Assembly (NCBI RefSeq): GCF_000382045.1
Contig: NZ_KB907474.1
Span: 1 to 40,484, forward strand
Reading direction: 5' to 3'
Source of the DNA: Variovorax atrisoli 110B
GTDB taxonomy: Bacteria > Pseudomonadota > Gammaproteobacteria > Burkholderiales > Burkholderiaceae_C
Length of the DNA stretch: 40,484 bases
Positions 24,783 to 32,407 of the stretch are shown here, piece after piece; position 1 is the stretch's first letter; every line of letters starts with the position of its first letter. Made by a program: the position numbers and the translations under genes. Below the pieces are notes generated by a model. That model did not search any database, was not told where the DNA came from, and saw only the letters and a list, made by a program, of their open reading frames with translations.

Positions 24783-24847
24783 ATAACAGAAGGTTAAGGG
24801 TGACCGACAACTTAGCAAGTGCCATGCCCCAGCCCGCGGCCTAGACT
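24783..24847 (+). promoter_or_regulatory. racemase operon promoter with LysR-type box
   Basis: ATAACAGAAGGTTAAG (24783-24798) carries TAAC-N5-GTTA (T-N11-A). Downstream are GTGCCA (24819-24824), a 17-base spacer and TAGACT (24842-24847), both weak hexamers as expected of an activated promoter. The inferred start near 24854 puts the box centre at about -64, as at the hydantoinase promoter. Confidence 0.5.
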
Positions 24848-24888
24848 TTCCTCACGCCGCAACCCGCTGTCCGCTATCACTGCCCGCC

Positions 24889-25548
24889 ATGTCACGCACC
24901 CTCTACGTCATCAACCCCAACAGCAACGCAGACGTCACCGCGCAGCTCAGCGCAGCCGTCGAGCCGTTGCGGCGCGCGGGCGGGCCCGAGATCCGATGCG
25001 TGACCCTGGAAGCCGGCCCGCCCGGCGTGGAAACCCAGGCGCACGTGGACGGCGCGGCCCTGGCCGTCAACGACTTTGCCGTGCGGCATGAGGCCGACGC
25101 GGCCGGCTTCGTGGTGGCCTGCTTCAGCGACCCGGGTGTGGCACAACTGCGCGAGCGCGTCGCCGTGCCGGTGCTCGGCATCAGCGAGTCGGCCGTGCTC
25201 ACGGCGCTCACCCTGGGCCACCACTTCGGCGTGATCGCCATCCTGCCGGGCTCCATCCCGCGTCACTTGCGTGCGTGGGGGGCCATGGGCATCTCGCAGC
25301 GCTGCGTGGGGGAGATCGCGATCGGGCGGGGCGTGTCTGCGCTTGCCGACCGCGAAGCCACGCTGGCGGCCATGATCGACGCAGGCCGGCGGCTGCGCGA
25401 CGAACGCGGCGCGCACGTGCTGGTGATGGGCTGCGCCGGCATGGCCGGATTCCGGGCGCCCCTGGCCGAGGCCTGCGGCCTGCCCGTGGTCGAACCCACG
25501 CAAGCGGCCACCGCGATGGCATTGGGCCGTGTCCTGCTTGGCTGGTGA
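24889..25548 (+). CDS. hyuE: hydantoin racemase (Asp/Glu racemase superfamily)
   Basis: A 219-residue cofactor-free racemase. The two catalytic cysteines are Cys78 (VVACFSDPG) and Cys182 (VMGCAGMAG), the paired acid/base residues of the superfamily. The INPNSNADVT opening and the VPVLGISE segment are those of hydantoin racemases. It interconverts D- and L-5-substituted hydantoins so that a stereospecific hydantoinase/carbamoylase pair can consume both. It is the first gene of the rightward run, 136 bases from the divergent LysR gene, behind a LysR box. No clear ribosome site precedes the ATG. Confidence 0.88.
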   Translation: MSRTLYVINPNSNADVTAQLSAAVEPLRRAGGPEIRCVTLEAGPPGVETQAHVDGAALAVNDFAVRHEADAAGFVVACFSDPGVAQLRERVAVPVLGISESAVLTALTLGHHFGVIAILPGSIPRHLRAWGAMGISQRCVGEIAIGRGVSALADREATLAAMIDAGRRLRDERGAHVLVMGCAGMAGFRAPLAEACGLPVVEPTQAATAMALGRVLLGW

Positions 25549-25579
25549 GCGCGCGCAGCCATCCGGGACAGCGCCGGCG

Positions 25580-27028
25580 ATGAATTCGGTTCTCCTCGAG
25601 CCGCGGGCAAGGACTGCCGCGCCGCATCCCGACCTGCACCGGCGGCTGCACGCCATCCTGGGCGACGAAGGCCTGGTGCAGGACGCACAGGCGCAGTCGC
25701 CCTACCTGAGCGATTGGCTCGGCAAATGGCACGGGCGTGCCTCGCTCGTCGCTCGCCCGGCCGACACGGCGCAGACGGCGGCCGTGATGCGGGTGTGCCA
25801 CGAGACGCACACGCCGGTCGTCACGCAGGGCGGCAACACCGGCATGAGCGGCGGCGCGACGCCTGACGCCAGCGGGGCACAGGTCATCCTGAGCACGGGT
25901 CGCATGAATCGCATCCGTGTAGTCGATCCGCTCAACAACACGCTGGTGGTCGAAGCGGGCGTGCTGCTGGCCCAGGTCCGGCAAGCCGCGCAGGACGCCA
26001 ACCGCTTCTTCCCGCTGAGCCTGGGTTCCGAAGGCAGCTGCACCATCGGCGGCAACCTGGCCACCAATGCGGGCGGCATTGCCGCGCTGCGCTACGGGAA
26101 CATGCGCGAGCTTGCGCTGGGCCTGGAAGTGGTGCTGCCCGATGGCCGGACCTGGAACGGCTTGCGCGGGCTGCGAAAGGACAACAGCGGCTTCGATCTG
26201 CGGCAGATCATGATCGGCTCCGAAGGAACGCTGGGCGTGATCACGGCCGCCGTTCTGAAGCTGCTGCCACGGCCGATATCGACGGCGACGGCGTGGGTGG
26301 GCGCGGACCGCCTGGGTTCGTTGGTCAAGCTCCTGGCCGCGCTGCGCGAGCGGTGCGGGGAACGGCTGGCGGCCTTCGAGATGATGTCCGAAGCATCCCT
26401 GTCGCTGGTGCTCGCGCATGTGCCCGGCACACGCGCACCGCTGGCCGGCCGTCACGGGTTCCATGCGCTTGTCGAGCTGTCCGATACCTGCGCCTCGGGT
26501 CTGGACGCGCAACTGGAAGAAGTGCTGGGCGACGCGCTGCAGGCCGGGCTGGTCAGCGGTGTCGCGCTCAGCGCCACGCATGCGCAGACTCGGGACTTCT
26601 GGAATCTGCGCGATGGCATCTCGCAGGCGCAGGTGCGCGCGGGCTGGGCGATCAAGCACGACATCTCCCTGCCGATTTCCGCGGTGGCCGACTTCGTGCC
26701 TCGTGCCGACGAAGCCCTGCGCCGGCTCGCGCCCGATGTGCGCATCGTCAACTTCGGCCACCTGGGCGACGGGAACCTGCACTACAACGTGCTGCTGCCA
26801 CCGGACACCCCCAGTGCGGCCCGCGATGCCCGCCTGGTCGAATTCAATCGCGTGGTGCACGACCTGGTCGACCAGTACGAGGGAAGCATCAGTGCCGAGC
26901 ACGGCGTGGGACAGCTTCGACGCGACGAGTTGCGGCGCTACAAGCCCGCCGTCGAGTACGAACTGATGATGCGGATCAAGCAGGCGCTCGACCCCAATCA
27001 CCTGATGAATCCCGGAAAGATTTTCTGA
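25580..27028 (+). CDS. FAD-linked D-2-hydroxyacid dehydrogenase
   Basis: A 482-residue flavoprotein of the GlcD/D-lactate/D-2-hydroxyglutarate dehydrogenase group. The FAD-binding segment is PVVTQGGNTGMSGG (79-92), then GNLATNAGG and MIGSEGTLGVIT. The cap domain contains NFGHLGDGNLHYN and the C-terminus EHGVGQLRRDEL with LMNPGKIF. It should oxidise a D-2-hydroxy acid to the 2-keto acid, passing electrons to an acceptor such as an electron-transfer flavoprotein or quinone. The start at 25580 follows the racemase stop by 31 bases. Association with hydantoin genes suggests use on a product of D-amino-acid breakdown. Confidence 0.85.
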   Translation: MNSVLLEPRARTAAPHPDLHRRLHAILGDEGLVQDAQAQSPYLSDWLGKWHGRASLVARPADTAQTAAVMRVCHETHTPVVTQGGNTGMSGGATPDASGAQVILSTGRMNRIRVVDPLNNTLVVEAGVLLAQVRQAAQDANRFFPLSLGSEGSCTIGGNLATNAGGIAALRYGNMRELALGLEVVLPDGRTWNGLRGLRKDNSGFDLRQIMIGSEGTLGVITAAVLKLLPRPISTATAWVGADRLGSLVKLLAALRERCGERLAAFEMMSEASLSLVLAHVPGTRAPLAGRHGFHALVELSDTCASGLDAQLEEVLGDALQAGLVSGVALSATHAQTRDFWNLRDGISQAQVRAGWAIKHDISLPISAVADFVPRADEALRRLAPDVRIVNFGHLGDGNLHYNVLLPPDTPSAARDARLVEFNRVVHDLVDQYEGSISAEHGVGQLRRDELRRYKPAVEYELMMRIKQALDPNHLMNPGKIF

Positions 27029-27133
27029 GCCCGGCCTCCGCGCGGGTGCATGCCGCTCGACGCCACCGATCGGTGAGCAGCCACCGCGGCAGCCGTGATC
27101 CGCCTTTCGACAAGATCCACCATTCGCAGCACC

Positions 27134-28066
27134 ATGAAAGTTCTTTTCTGCAGCACGCATCCGCTTCACACGGCGGATTTCCTCGCTGATTTCCAGGCCG
27201 CGCTTCCGGCCGTGGAGTTCATCCACTGGCGGGAGGACATGCCCACGCAGGGCGCGGAACTGGCGGTGATCTTCCAGCCCCCGGACGCCCTGTACGCCCG
27301 CGAGCCGGGCCTGCGCGCTGTCTTCAACCTGGGCGCCGGCGTCGATGCGCTGCTGCGCAACCCGGCCTTCCCCAGTTCTTTGGCGCTGTACCGCCTGGAA
27401 GACGGCGGCATGTCGGCCCAGATCGCCGAATATGTGGTGCATGCCGTCTCCAGGATCGTGCGCCAGCTCGACCGGTATGCCGAGCAGGAGGCGGACCGCC
27501 ACTGGCATCAACTGACGGCGATCGATCGGCGCGAGTTTCCGGTCGGCGTGCTGGGCATGGGCGTCATCGGCCGAAAGATTGCGACCACGCTTGCGCAGCT
27601 GGACTATGCCGTGGCGGGATGGTCGCGCAGCGGGCAGCCGCTGGAGGGGGTCGAGGTGTTCGGCGGTCAGTCGCAGATGGATGCCTTCCTTGCGCGCAGC
27701 CGCATCGTGGTGAACATCCTTCCGCTGACATCGGAAACCTCGGGCATCCTCAATGCGCGGACGTTGGGCCGGCTGAAGGCACCCGCCCACCTGATCAATG
27801 TGGGGCGCGGCGAGCACCTGGTCGAGGAGGACCTGCTGGATGTGATGGCATCCGGCCACGTGGAAAGCGCCGTGCTGGACGTGTTCCGGACGGAGCCGCT
27901 GCCCAAGGATCACCCCTTCTGGAGCCATCCGCGCATCAGCGTGACCCCGCACATCGCGGCGCAGACCGGTCGTCGCGAGACGGTGGCTCAGATCGCATCC
28001 AAGATCGAAGCCTACCTTGCGGGTCGCACCGTGTCCGGGCTGGTGTCCCGCGAACTCGGCTACTGA
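27134..28066 (+). CDS. 2-hydroxyacid dehydrogenase, GhrA-like
   Basis: A 310-residue NAD(P)-dependent D-isomer-specific 2-hydroxyacid dehydrogenase, close to glyoxylate/hydroxypyruvate reductase A. Seen: GMGVIG (141-146) for the cofactor, Arg225 (INVGRGE), Glu254 (FRTEPLP) and His273 (TPHIAA) as the catalytic trio. It interconverts 2-keto and D-2-hydroxy acids. The ATG at 27134 is chosen from the family start MKVLFCS; the frame before it is Arg/Ser-rich noise. It lies 105 bases after the flavin dehydrogenase, which does the reverse type of reaction with another acceptor. The pair could balance the keto/hydroxyacid pool from hydantoin degradation. Confidence 0.85.
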   Translation: MKVLFCSTHPLHTADFLADFQAALPAVEFIHWREDMPTQGAELAVIFQPPDALYAREPGLRAVFNLGAGVDALLRNPAFPSSLALYRLEDGGMSAQIAEYVVHAVSRIVRQLDRYAEQEADRHWHQLTAIDRREFPVGVLGMGVIGRKIATTLAQLDYAVAGWSRSGQPLEGVEVFGGQSQMDAFLARSRIVVNILPLTSETSGILNARTLGRLKAPAHLINVGRGEHLVEEDLLDVMASGHVESAVLDVFRTEPLPKDHPFWSHPRISVTPHIAAQTGRRETVAQIASKIEAYLAGRTVSGLVSRELGY

Positions 28067-28213
28067 GGTGCTGCCGCTTCGTGCGCAGGTGAAGGCCTTG
28101 AGGGCATGAACCGCGCGATGGAGAGCAAGGGATTCCATGCGTCTCCATCCACTATGATCCCGCGCCATCTCCTGGCCGCCGGCCAATCGCAGCGTACGAA
28201 GCAGAGGTCTCGC

Positions 28214-28765
28214 GTGAAAGAAATATCAGAGCAGCTGGTCGCCATGATCGGCCAGCCTTTCGACAGCAGGAAGGTCCGAGATGTGCTGGGCTCCCTGGGC
28301 GTCAAGAGGGTTTCAGGCCTCGGCGCCTTCTCCTCGAGCGAGGAGGTCATCTGGATACCCAAGGCGTCCGTGCGCATCGATATCTACCAGGCGCAGAAAC
28401 TGAACGGGCTGACGGGATCGAACTACCCGGATGAAGAGGGATGGTTCATCGGGTCCGTGCAGTTCCTCGCGCCCGGATCGGACGACAGGATCAAGACGCC
28501 ATTTCCGGGCCCGCTCCCGATGGGCCTCGCCATCGGCTCGACACCGCAGGATTGCATCGACGCGCATGGCCGGCCGGACCTGGACGAGGAGCATGACCGG
28601 CCCGGTTTCTCCGGCAGGGTTCTGGCCTGGCGCAAGCAGCACCAGAACATCGCGGTCATGTTCGCCAGCCAGGGGCGCGAGAGCACGATGATCAGCCACA
28701 CCGTTTGCCTGATCGGTTGCGTCGGTGCCTGGCGCTATACCCATCCCGAGGTCTTCGCTCCCTGA
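28214..28765 (+). CDS. hypothetical protein
   Basis: About 183 residues from the GTG at 28214, preferred because AGAGG lies six bases upstream; an ATG at 28154 lacks a ribosome site. The protein is soluble, with an N-terminal helix (VKEISEQLVAMIGQPF), a KDLxx-like DVLGSLGVKRV segment, PMGLAIGSTPQDCIDAHGRPD in the middle and a C-terminal ISHTVCLIGCVGAW. The middle phrase, where a family-like G-x-T is followed by an acidic helix and GxPD, recalls small proteins of immunity type, but I cannot name a family. It stands alone after the hydroxyacid dehydrogenase. Confidence 0.55.
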   Translation: MKEISEQLVAMIGQPFDSRKVRDVLGSLGVKRVSGLGAFSSSEEVIWIPKASVRIDIYQAQKLNGLTGSNYPDEEGWFIGSVQFLAPGSDDRIKTPFPGPLPMGLAIGSTPQDCIDAHGRPDLDEEHDRPGFSGRVLAWRKQHQNIAVMFASQGRESTMISHTVCLIGCVGAWRYTHPEVFAP

Positions 28766-28919
28766 GTCCGAATCGGATGTCTGGGGCCAGCATGCCGACG
28801 GCCATACGTCGCTGCACCCGATGTCCCGGCAAGACGCTGCCGCCAAGGCAAGCCCCTCGAACGCTCCATTCCACGAATCGCTCGCGTGGATGCGGTGCCT
28901 GGCGACATTCGCTCCTCGA

Positions 28920-29246
28920 TCAAACTTCCGAACGCTCTACCACCACTTCGCTGATCTGCACGACCGGCCGAATGTCCGTGTACTTGGGGATGTCATCGAT
29001 GATCTCCTGCTGGTGCTCGCCGGAGGCCGCCCGGTAAGCTTCGGCGGAAGTGCAGATGAAATCGCACTTTGCTGCGTAGACAGGGTCGCTGCCGGGAGCA
29101 CGCCCCGAGATGCCCTTGTCCACCGTGTAGTAGAGGCATGCATCGCCGAGCAGCCGCTTCATCATCGGCATATGCCTCTCGCGGTAGTAGGCGTGATCGA
29201 ACCGCGCGCCGATGGCGTACGGGTACATGACACTGACCTTGATCAT
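28920..29246 (-). CDS. EthD domain protein
   Basis: A 108-residue EthD-family protein of the dimeric alpha/beta barrel fold. The opening MIKVSVMYPYAIGARFDHAY followed by YRERHMPMMKRLLGD has the F-D-x-x-Y-x-x-x-H-M-P signature, and PVYAAKCDFIC continues the family pattern. EthD is needed for ether degradation in Rhodococcus and relatives occur in aromatic-degradation clusters, where the exact reaction is often unknown. AGGAG lies nine bases before the ATG. It follows the carboxymuconolactone decarboxylase-like gene by 60 bases on the same strand. Confidence 0.82.
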   Translation of the reverse strand: MIKVSVMYPYAIGARFDHAYYRERHMPMMKRLLGDACLYYTVDKGISGRAPGSDPVYAAKCDFICTSAEAYRAASGEHQQEIIDDIPKYTDIRPVVQISEVVVERSEV

Positions 29247-29306
29247 CGAGATTTCTCCTGTTGTTGCACGTTGGTCCTTGCGGCCGCGGTTCGGCCAGAA
29301 GCAGCC

Positions 29307-29849
29307 TCAAGCCGGGAATCGTGCGCCCGTCTCTTCCAGGGGCAGGCGCAGTCCGTTCGTGAGATAGCTGACGGTGCGATAGAAGCCGGCCAGCATCAGC
29401 AGCTCGATGACGGCTTCTTCGGCGAAGTACTTTCGCAACTCGCTCCAGAGTCCGTCGTCGATGTCGGAGTGCTCGTGCAGGGAGTCGCACAGACGCAGAA
29501 GAACCCGTTCCTCGACCGACCAGCAGGCTTCGTTCGCCGAATCCGTGACGGTCGCCTGAACCTGCTCCGGCGTCAGGCCCGCAAGCTTCGAGAAGACCGT
29601 GACGTGGATGCCCCATTCATATTCGGATCTGCACAGCGCCGTTGTTCGGTGGATCACGATCTCGCGCTGCCGGACGCTCAAGTTGCCCTTGTCCAGCAGC
29701 CCGCCGGCAAAGAACTTCTGAAACAGACGAGGGTCGCGCGCCAACGTCGTGAACAGCCGTAGAGGGGGCTGTCCCTTCATCAGCCTGTCGAGCGGCCCAA
29801 AAATGTGCTCGGCAAATGGCGGCGTTGCTGGATCGATGCGTGCGGACAT
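29307..29849 (-). CDS. carboxymuconolactone decarboxylase-like protein (AhpD fold)
   Basis: A 180-residue all-helical protein of the CMD/AhpD group. The core is LSVRQREIVIHRTTALC then SEYEWGIHVTVF, with the conserved Glu and His, followed by LTPEQVQA. There is no CxxC pair, so a peroxidase (AhpD) role is unlikely and a decarboxylase or hydrolase-type reaction is more plausible. The ATG at 29849 is chosen because upstream sequence overlaps the HxlR promoter. It is divergent from an HxlR regulator and probably cotranscribed with the EthD gene. Confidence 0.8.
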   Translation of the reverse strand: MSARIDPATPPFAEHIFGPLDRLMKGQPPLRLFTTLARDPRLFQKFFAGGLLDKGNLSVRQREIVIHRTTALCRSEYEWGIHVTVFSKLAGLTPEQVQATVTDSANEACWSVEERVLLRLCDSLHEHSDIDDGLWSELRKYFAEEAVIELLMLAGFYRTVSYLTNGLRLPLEETGARFPA

Positions 29850-29889
29850 GCAGGTTCCTGACTCCAAGACGGCGTCATCGTAGGCTTGT

Positions 29890-29908
29890 TGCTGTATAAA
29901 GTAAAGCA
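29890..29908 (+). promoter_or_regulatory. leaderless-type promoter with palindrome before the HxlR gene
   Basis: TATAAA (29895-29900) lies eight bases before the ATG at 29908, so a transcript would begin at or next to the start codon; no ribosome site is present. The -35 region is weak. TGCTGTATAAAGTAAAGCA (29890-29908) has arms matching at 6 of 7 positions and covers the -10, so it may be the operator for autorepression and for control of the divergent CMD gene. Confidence 0.45.
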
Positions 29909-30231
29909 TGACGACACCCCGCATCGGTCAATCTGTTCGCGGTTCCACCACCGGCCGCCCCCTCATGGTCGCCCTGGACCTGCTGGGTCGACGCACCGCG
30001 CTGCGCGTGCTCTGGGAGCTTCGCGGAGACCCGCTGACCTTCAGGGCATTGCAGGATGCTTGCGAGACAAACACCCGGTTGCTCAACACGCGGCTCACCG
30101 AGCTGAGGGAGGCCGGCCTTGTCGAGCATGCCGAGGGGGGCTATCGGCTGACGGACGAGGGGAGACGGCTTTCGAAGGCTTTGAAGCCGCTGGCGGATTG
30201 GGCCGAGAAGTGGGGAGATGGAAAGCGATGA
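29908..30231 (+). CDS. HxlR-type winged-helix regulator
   Basis: A 107-residue regulator made of little more than the DNA-binding domain: LDLLGRRTALRVLWELRGD, then LTFRALQDACETNTRLLNTRLTEL, LVEHAEGGYRLTDEGRRL. It lacks the Cys near the N-terminus that oxidant-sensing HxlR members use. It probably controls the divergent carboxymuconolactone decarboxylase/EthD pair and itself, with the palindrome at 29890-29908 as site. The start is fixed by the adjacent -10 box, which would make a longer protein impossible from that promoter. Confidence 0.82.
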   Translation: MTTPRIGQSVRGSTTGRPLMVALDLLGRRTALRVLWELRGDPLTFRALQDACETNTRLLNTRLTELREAGLVEHAEGGYRLTDEGRRLSKALKPLADWAEKWGDGKR

Positions 30232-30644
30232 GCGGGTGACTTGGACCATGCCGCTGGCGCGCCACCCGGCAGGGCGGCGAGCCAGAGGCGAAGCCGCCCC
30301 GTCGGCACCAGCTCCGGCGGGGCGACTGTGCTCAAGGCATCGGGCAAGGCGAGCGCTTCTCGAGATGCGGAGCGAGCTTTGTTCAAGCCGCTGCGCTGGG
30401 GCGCATCGAGACAGCGTCGTACCAGCGACGCAGCGCACGGAAGCCGATCCAACGCTTCACCGATCCTCAAGCTGTTCTTGTCCCGGCTGAGCGAGCTGGC
30501 TCCGAAGGACTCCGGACGAGCAACGCCGTCGAGAACCTCGTAGGCGCGAGAGGCATTGCGGCAGCCTCTTGCTGGCATACAGCGTGGTGGCCATACGGCC
30601 GGCTGCAAGCAAGGTCGAAGGATGCGGATGGCGAAGAAACTGCT
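30232..30644. other. gap without a recognised gene
   Basis: Several long open frames exist on both strands because the DNA is GC-rich, but none shows family motifs, a ribosome site or coding-like composition over its length. It may be decayed sequence between the HxlR and AraC genes. Confidence 0.4.
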
Positions 30645-31442
30645 TCACCCAACCGGCTCGGGTGTCGAATCTCCCATCATCGAATGCGAAATGCTCGACG
30701 GACTGAAGCCCAGGCGGCGCCGGAACATCGTCGAGAACGCGCCAGGACTGTCGTAGCCGAGCTCGAGCGCGACGGCTGTGACCGGTTGCCCCTCGGCCAA
30801 TCTGGAAAGCGCCGAGATCAGGCAGGCATGCTGGCGCCACTCTCCAAAGGGCATGCCCGTCTCGGCGCGGAAGAACCGCGTGAAGGTGCGCTCGCTCCGG
30901 TGCAGCTGCACCGCCCAATCCCCGGCAGTCGCGCGGATGCTGGGTGCGTAGAGAAACTCCACGCACAACCGATGGAGCATGCCGTCCTTGGGCAAGGGCG
31001 CGAAGATAGGTAGCGTGGCCGCGCGCGCGATCTCCGCGAGTGCGAGGCGCATGACCAGGCCGTCCCTGTCGTGCTCTCCATAGAGGGCCTGCGCCTGCGT
31101 CGCCTCCAGCAGCAACTGCCGCAAGAGGGGCGAGACGAGCAGCACTTCGCAGCGAGATCCCTCGCGTGGCGCCGCACTCGGTTCGATGTAGAGGCTTCGA
31201 GTGCTGACCCCAACCATGCGCACGCGGTGCGGCTTGTTCGCCGGGATCCAGACTCCGCAATGCGGGGGTACGACCCACGCGCCGTCATCCGTGCCGACTT
31301 CCATCAGGCCCGTCGCGCCATAGAGGAATTGCGCTCGCCGATGGTGATGCATCTCCAGAAGCGTCCCAGGCGCGTAGTCGGTGCCTATCGCAAGCACATC
31401 GCGCTCGATCGCATCGACGCTGTCCAACGGTACGTTTCTCAT
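30645..31442 (-). CDS. AraC family transcriptional regulator
   Basis: A 265-residue regulator. The N-terminal cupin-like domain has LLEMHHHRRAQFLYGATGLMEV and WIPANKPHRVRM. The C-terminal pair of helix-turn-helix motifs (about 165-255) has LHRSERTFTRFFRAETGMPF and VTAVALELGYDSPGAFSTMF, the family signature, and ends in a short Pro/Ser tail. It is divergent from the TSUP permease gene with about 100 bases between, and probably controls it. The ligand is unknown. Confidence 0.88.
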   Translation of the reverse strand: MRNVPLDSVDAIERDVLAIGTDYAPGTLLEMHHHRRAQFLYGATGLMEVGTDDGAWVVPPHCGVWIPANKPHRVRMVGVSTRSLYIEPSAAPREGSRCEVLLVSPLLRQLLLEATQAQALYGEHDRDGLVMRLALAEIARAATLPIFAPLPKDGMLHRLCVEFLYAPSIRATAGDWAVQLHRSERTFTRFFRAETGMPFGEWRQHACLISALSRLAEGQPVTAVALELGYDSPGAFSTMFRRRLGFSPSSISHSMMGDSTPEPVG

Positions 31443-31544
31443 CGACGGTCATTATTGGCTGAAACGCGAACATCGTTGTCCAAGCTTCGAAAGCCAGACA
31501 GAACGGGGTTCCGTAGCCTCACTGATCTTGAAGGACGGATTGCG

Positions 31545-32357
31545 ATGGAACTCTATTTCTGGCTTGCCGCCTGCGGCACGCTCGCCGGCGTGACCACGGT
31601 GCTCTTCGGTTTCGGCGGCGGCTTCGTGGTGGTTCCGCTGCTCTATCAGGCGCTGACGCACCTGCGCGGGCCCGAAGCACCGGCGGCGTCCCATGCAATG
31701 CAGATTGCGGTTGCGACCTCGACGTGCGTGATGATCTTCGGGTCGGCGATGGCAACGGCGAAGCACCAGCGCGCAGGATCGCTGGACTGGACGGCCATCA
31801 AGCCGCTGCTCGTCTCCATCGCCATCGGCAGCGCGCTCGGCGCAGCGACCGCGGCGGCAGTGCAGGGCAGCTGGCTGCGCTGGGCTTTCGTCGTCTACGT
31901 GGGGTTGACCATCGTGGACTGCTGGCTTCGGCCCGGCTTTCTTTCACAACCAGCGCAAGCGGCCCGACCTGCGCAGGCACGGACGGCATGGGTGGGCGTC
32001 GCCATCGGCTGGGTCGCGGCCTTGCTTGGCGTAGGGGGTAGCGTCATGACGGTTCCCTTGCTCCGCCGCAGAGGGGCAAGCATGACCGGCGCGACGGCCA
32101 TGGCCAGCCCGCTGTCGCTTCCCGTTGCCTTGGCGGGGACTGCGACCTACGTGGCCCTTTCCTGGGGCGGGATGACGAACCTGGGCCGCGGGTATGTCGG
32201 TTATGTGGATCTGCGCGCATTCCTCGCCCTGGTCTCCGGCTCGTACGTCGGGATTCGTTTGGCGACCCCGTATATCGGGCGGATTCCCGATCAGGTGCAC
32301 GCCAGGGTGTATGTCGGGCTGCTGATCGCCGTCGAGGTGTCTATGTTGCTTGGCTAG
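31545..32357 (+). CDS. TSUP (TauE/SafE) family membrane permease
   Basis: A 270-residue inner-membrane protein with about eight helices in two related halves. The first half has GVTTVLFGFGGGFVVVPLL and the second AALLGVGGSVMTVPLL, the paired glycine-rich motif of TauE/SafE permeases. Members move sulfite, sulfoacetate or other organic anions, usually outward. The ATG at 31545 follows AAGGA; a much longer open frame upstream overlaps the AraC gene and is rejected. The substrate is unknown; the divergent AraC regulator suggests an inducible function. Confidence 0.85.
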   Translation: MELYFWLAACGTLAGVTTVLFGFGGGFVVVPLLYQALTHLRGPEAPAASHAMQIAVATSTCVMIFGSAMATAKHQRAGSLDWTAIKPLLVSIAIGSALGAATAAAVQGSWLRWAFVVYVGLTIVDCWLRPGFLSQPAQAARPAQARTAWVGVAIGWVAALLGVGGSVMTVPLLRRRGASMTGATAMASPLSLPVALAGTATYVALSWGGMTNLGRGYVGYVDLRAFLALVSGSYVGIRLATPYIGRIPDQVHARVYVGLLIAVEVSMLLG

Positions 32358-32399
32358 ATGCGCGTGCGGGCGGACCGGGTCACGGCGACCGGTGCGCAT
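32358..32399. terminator. stem-loop between convergent genes
   Basis: ATGCGC (32358-32363) pairs with GCGCAT (32394-32399), and inside it ACCGG pairs with CCGGT around ten bases. It starts right after the permease stop and precedes the convergent LysR stop. No T-tract, so it is a weak or bidirectional terminator candidate. Confidence 0.4.
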
Positions 32400-32407
32400 G
32401 ATCGGGC

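Noticed and set aside
25208..28186. A 992-codon minus-strand open frame opposite the racemase and dehydrogenases
   Set aside because: It covers three recognised genes on the other strand and shows no domain; a shadow of high GC third positions.
30232..30644. Possible transposase remnant on the minus strand (a short W-I-G-F-R-A-L-R-R-W-Y phrase)
   Set aside because: Only a few residues fit, the frame is interrupted on both sides, and no inverted repeats or other transposase motifs are present.
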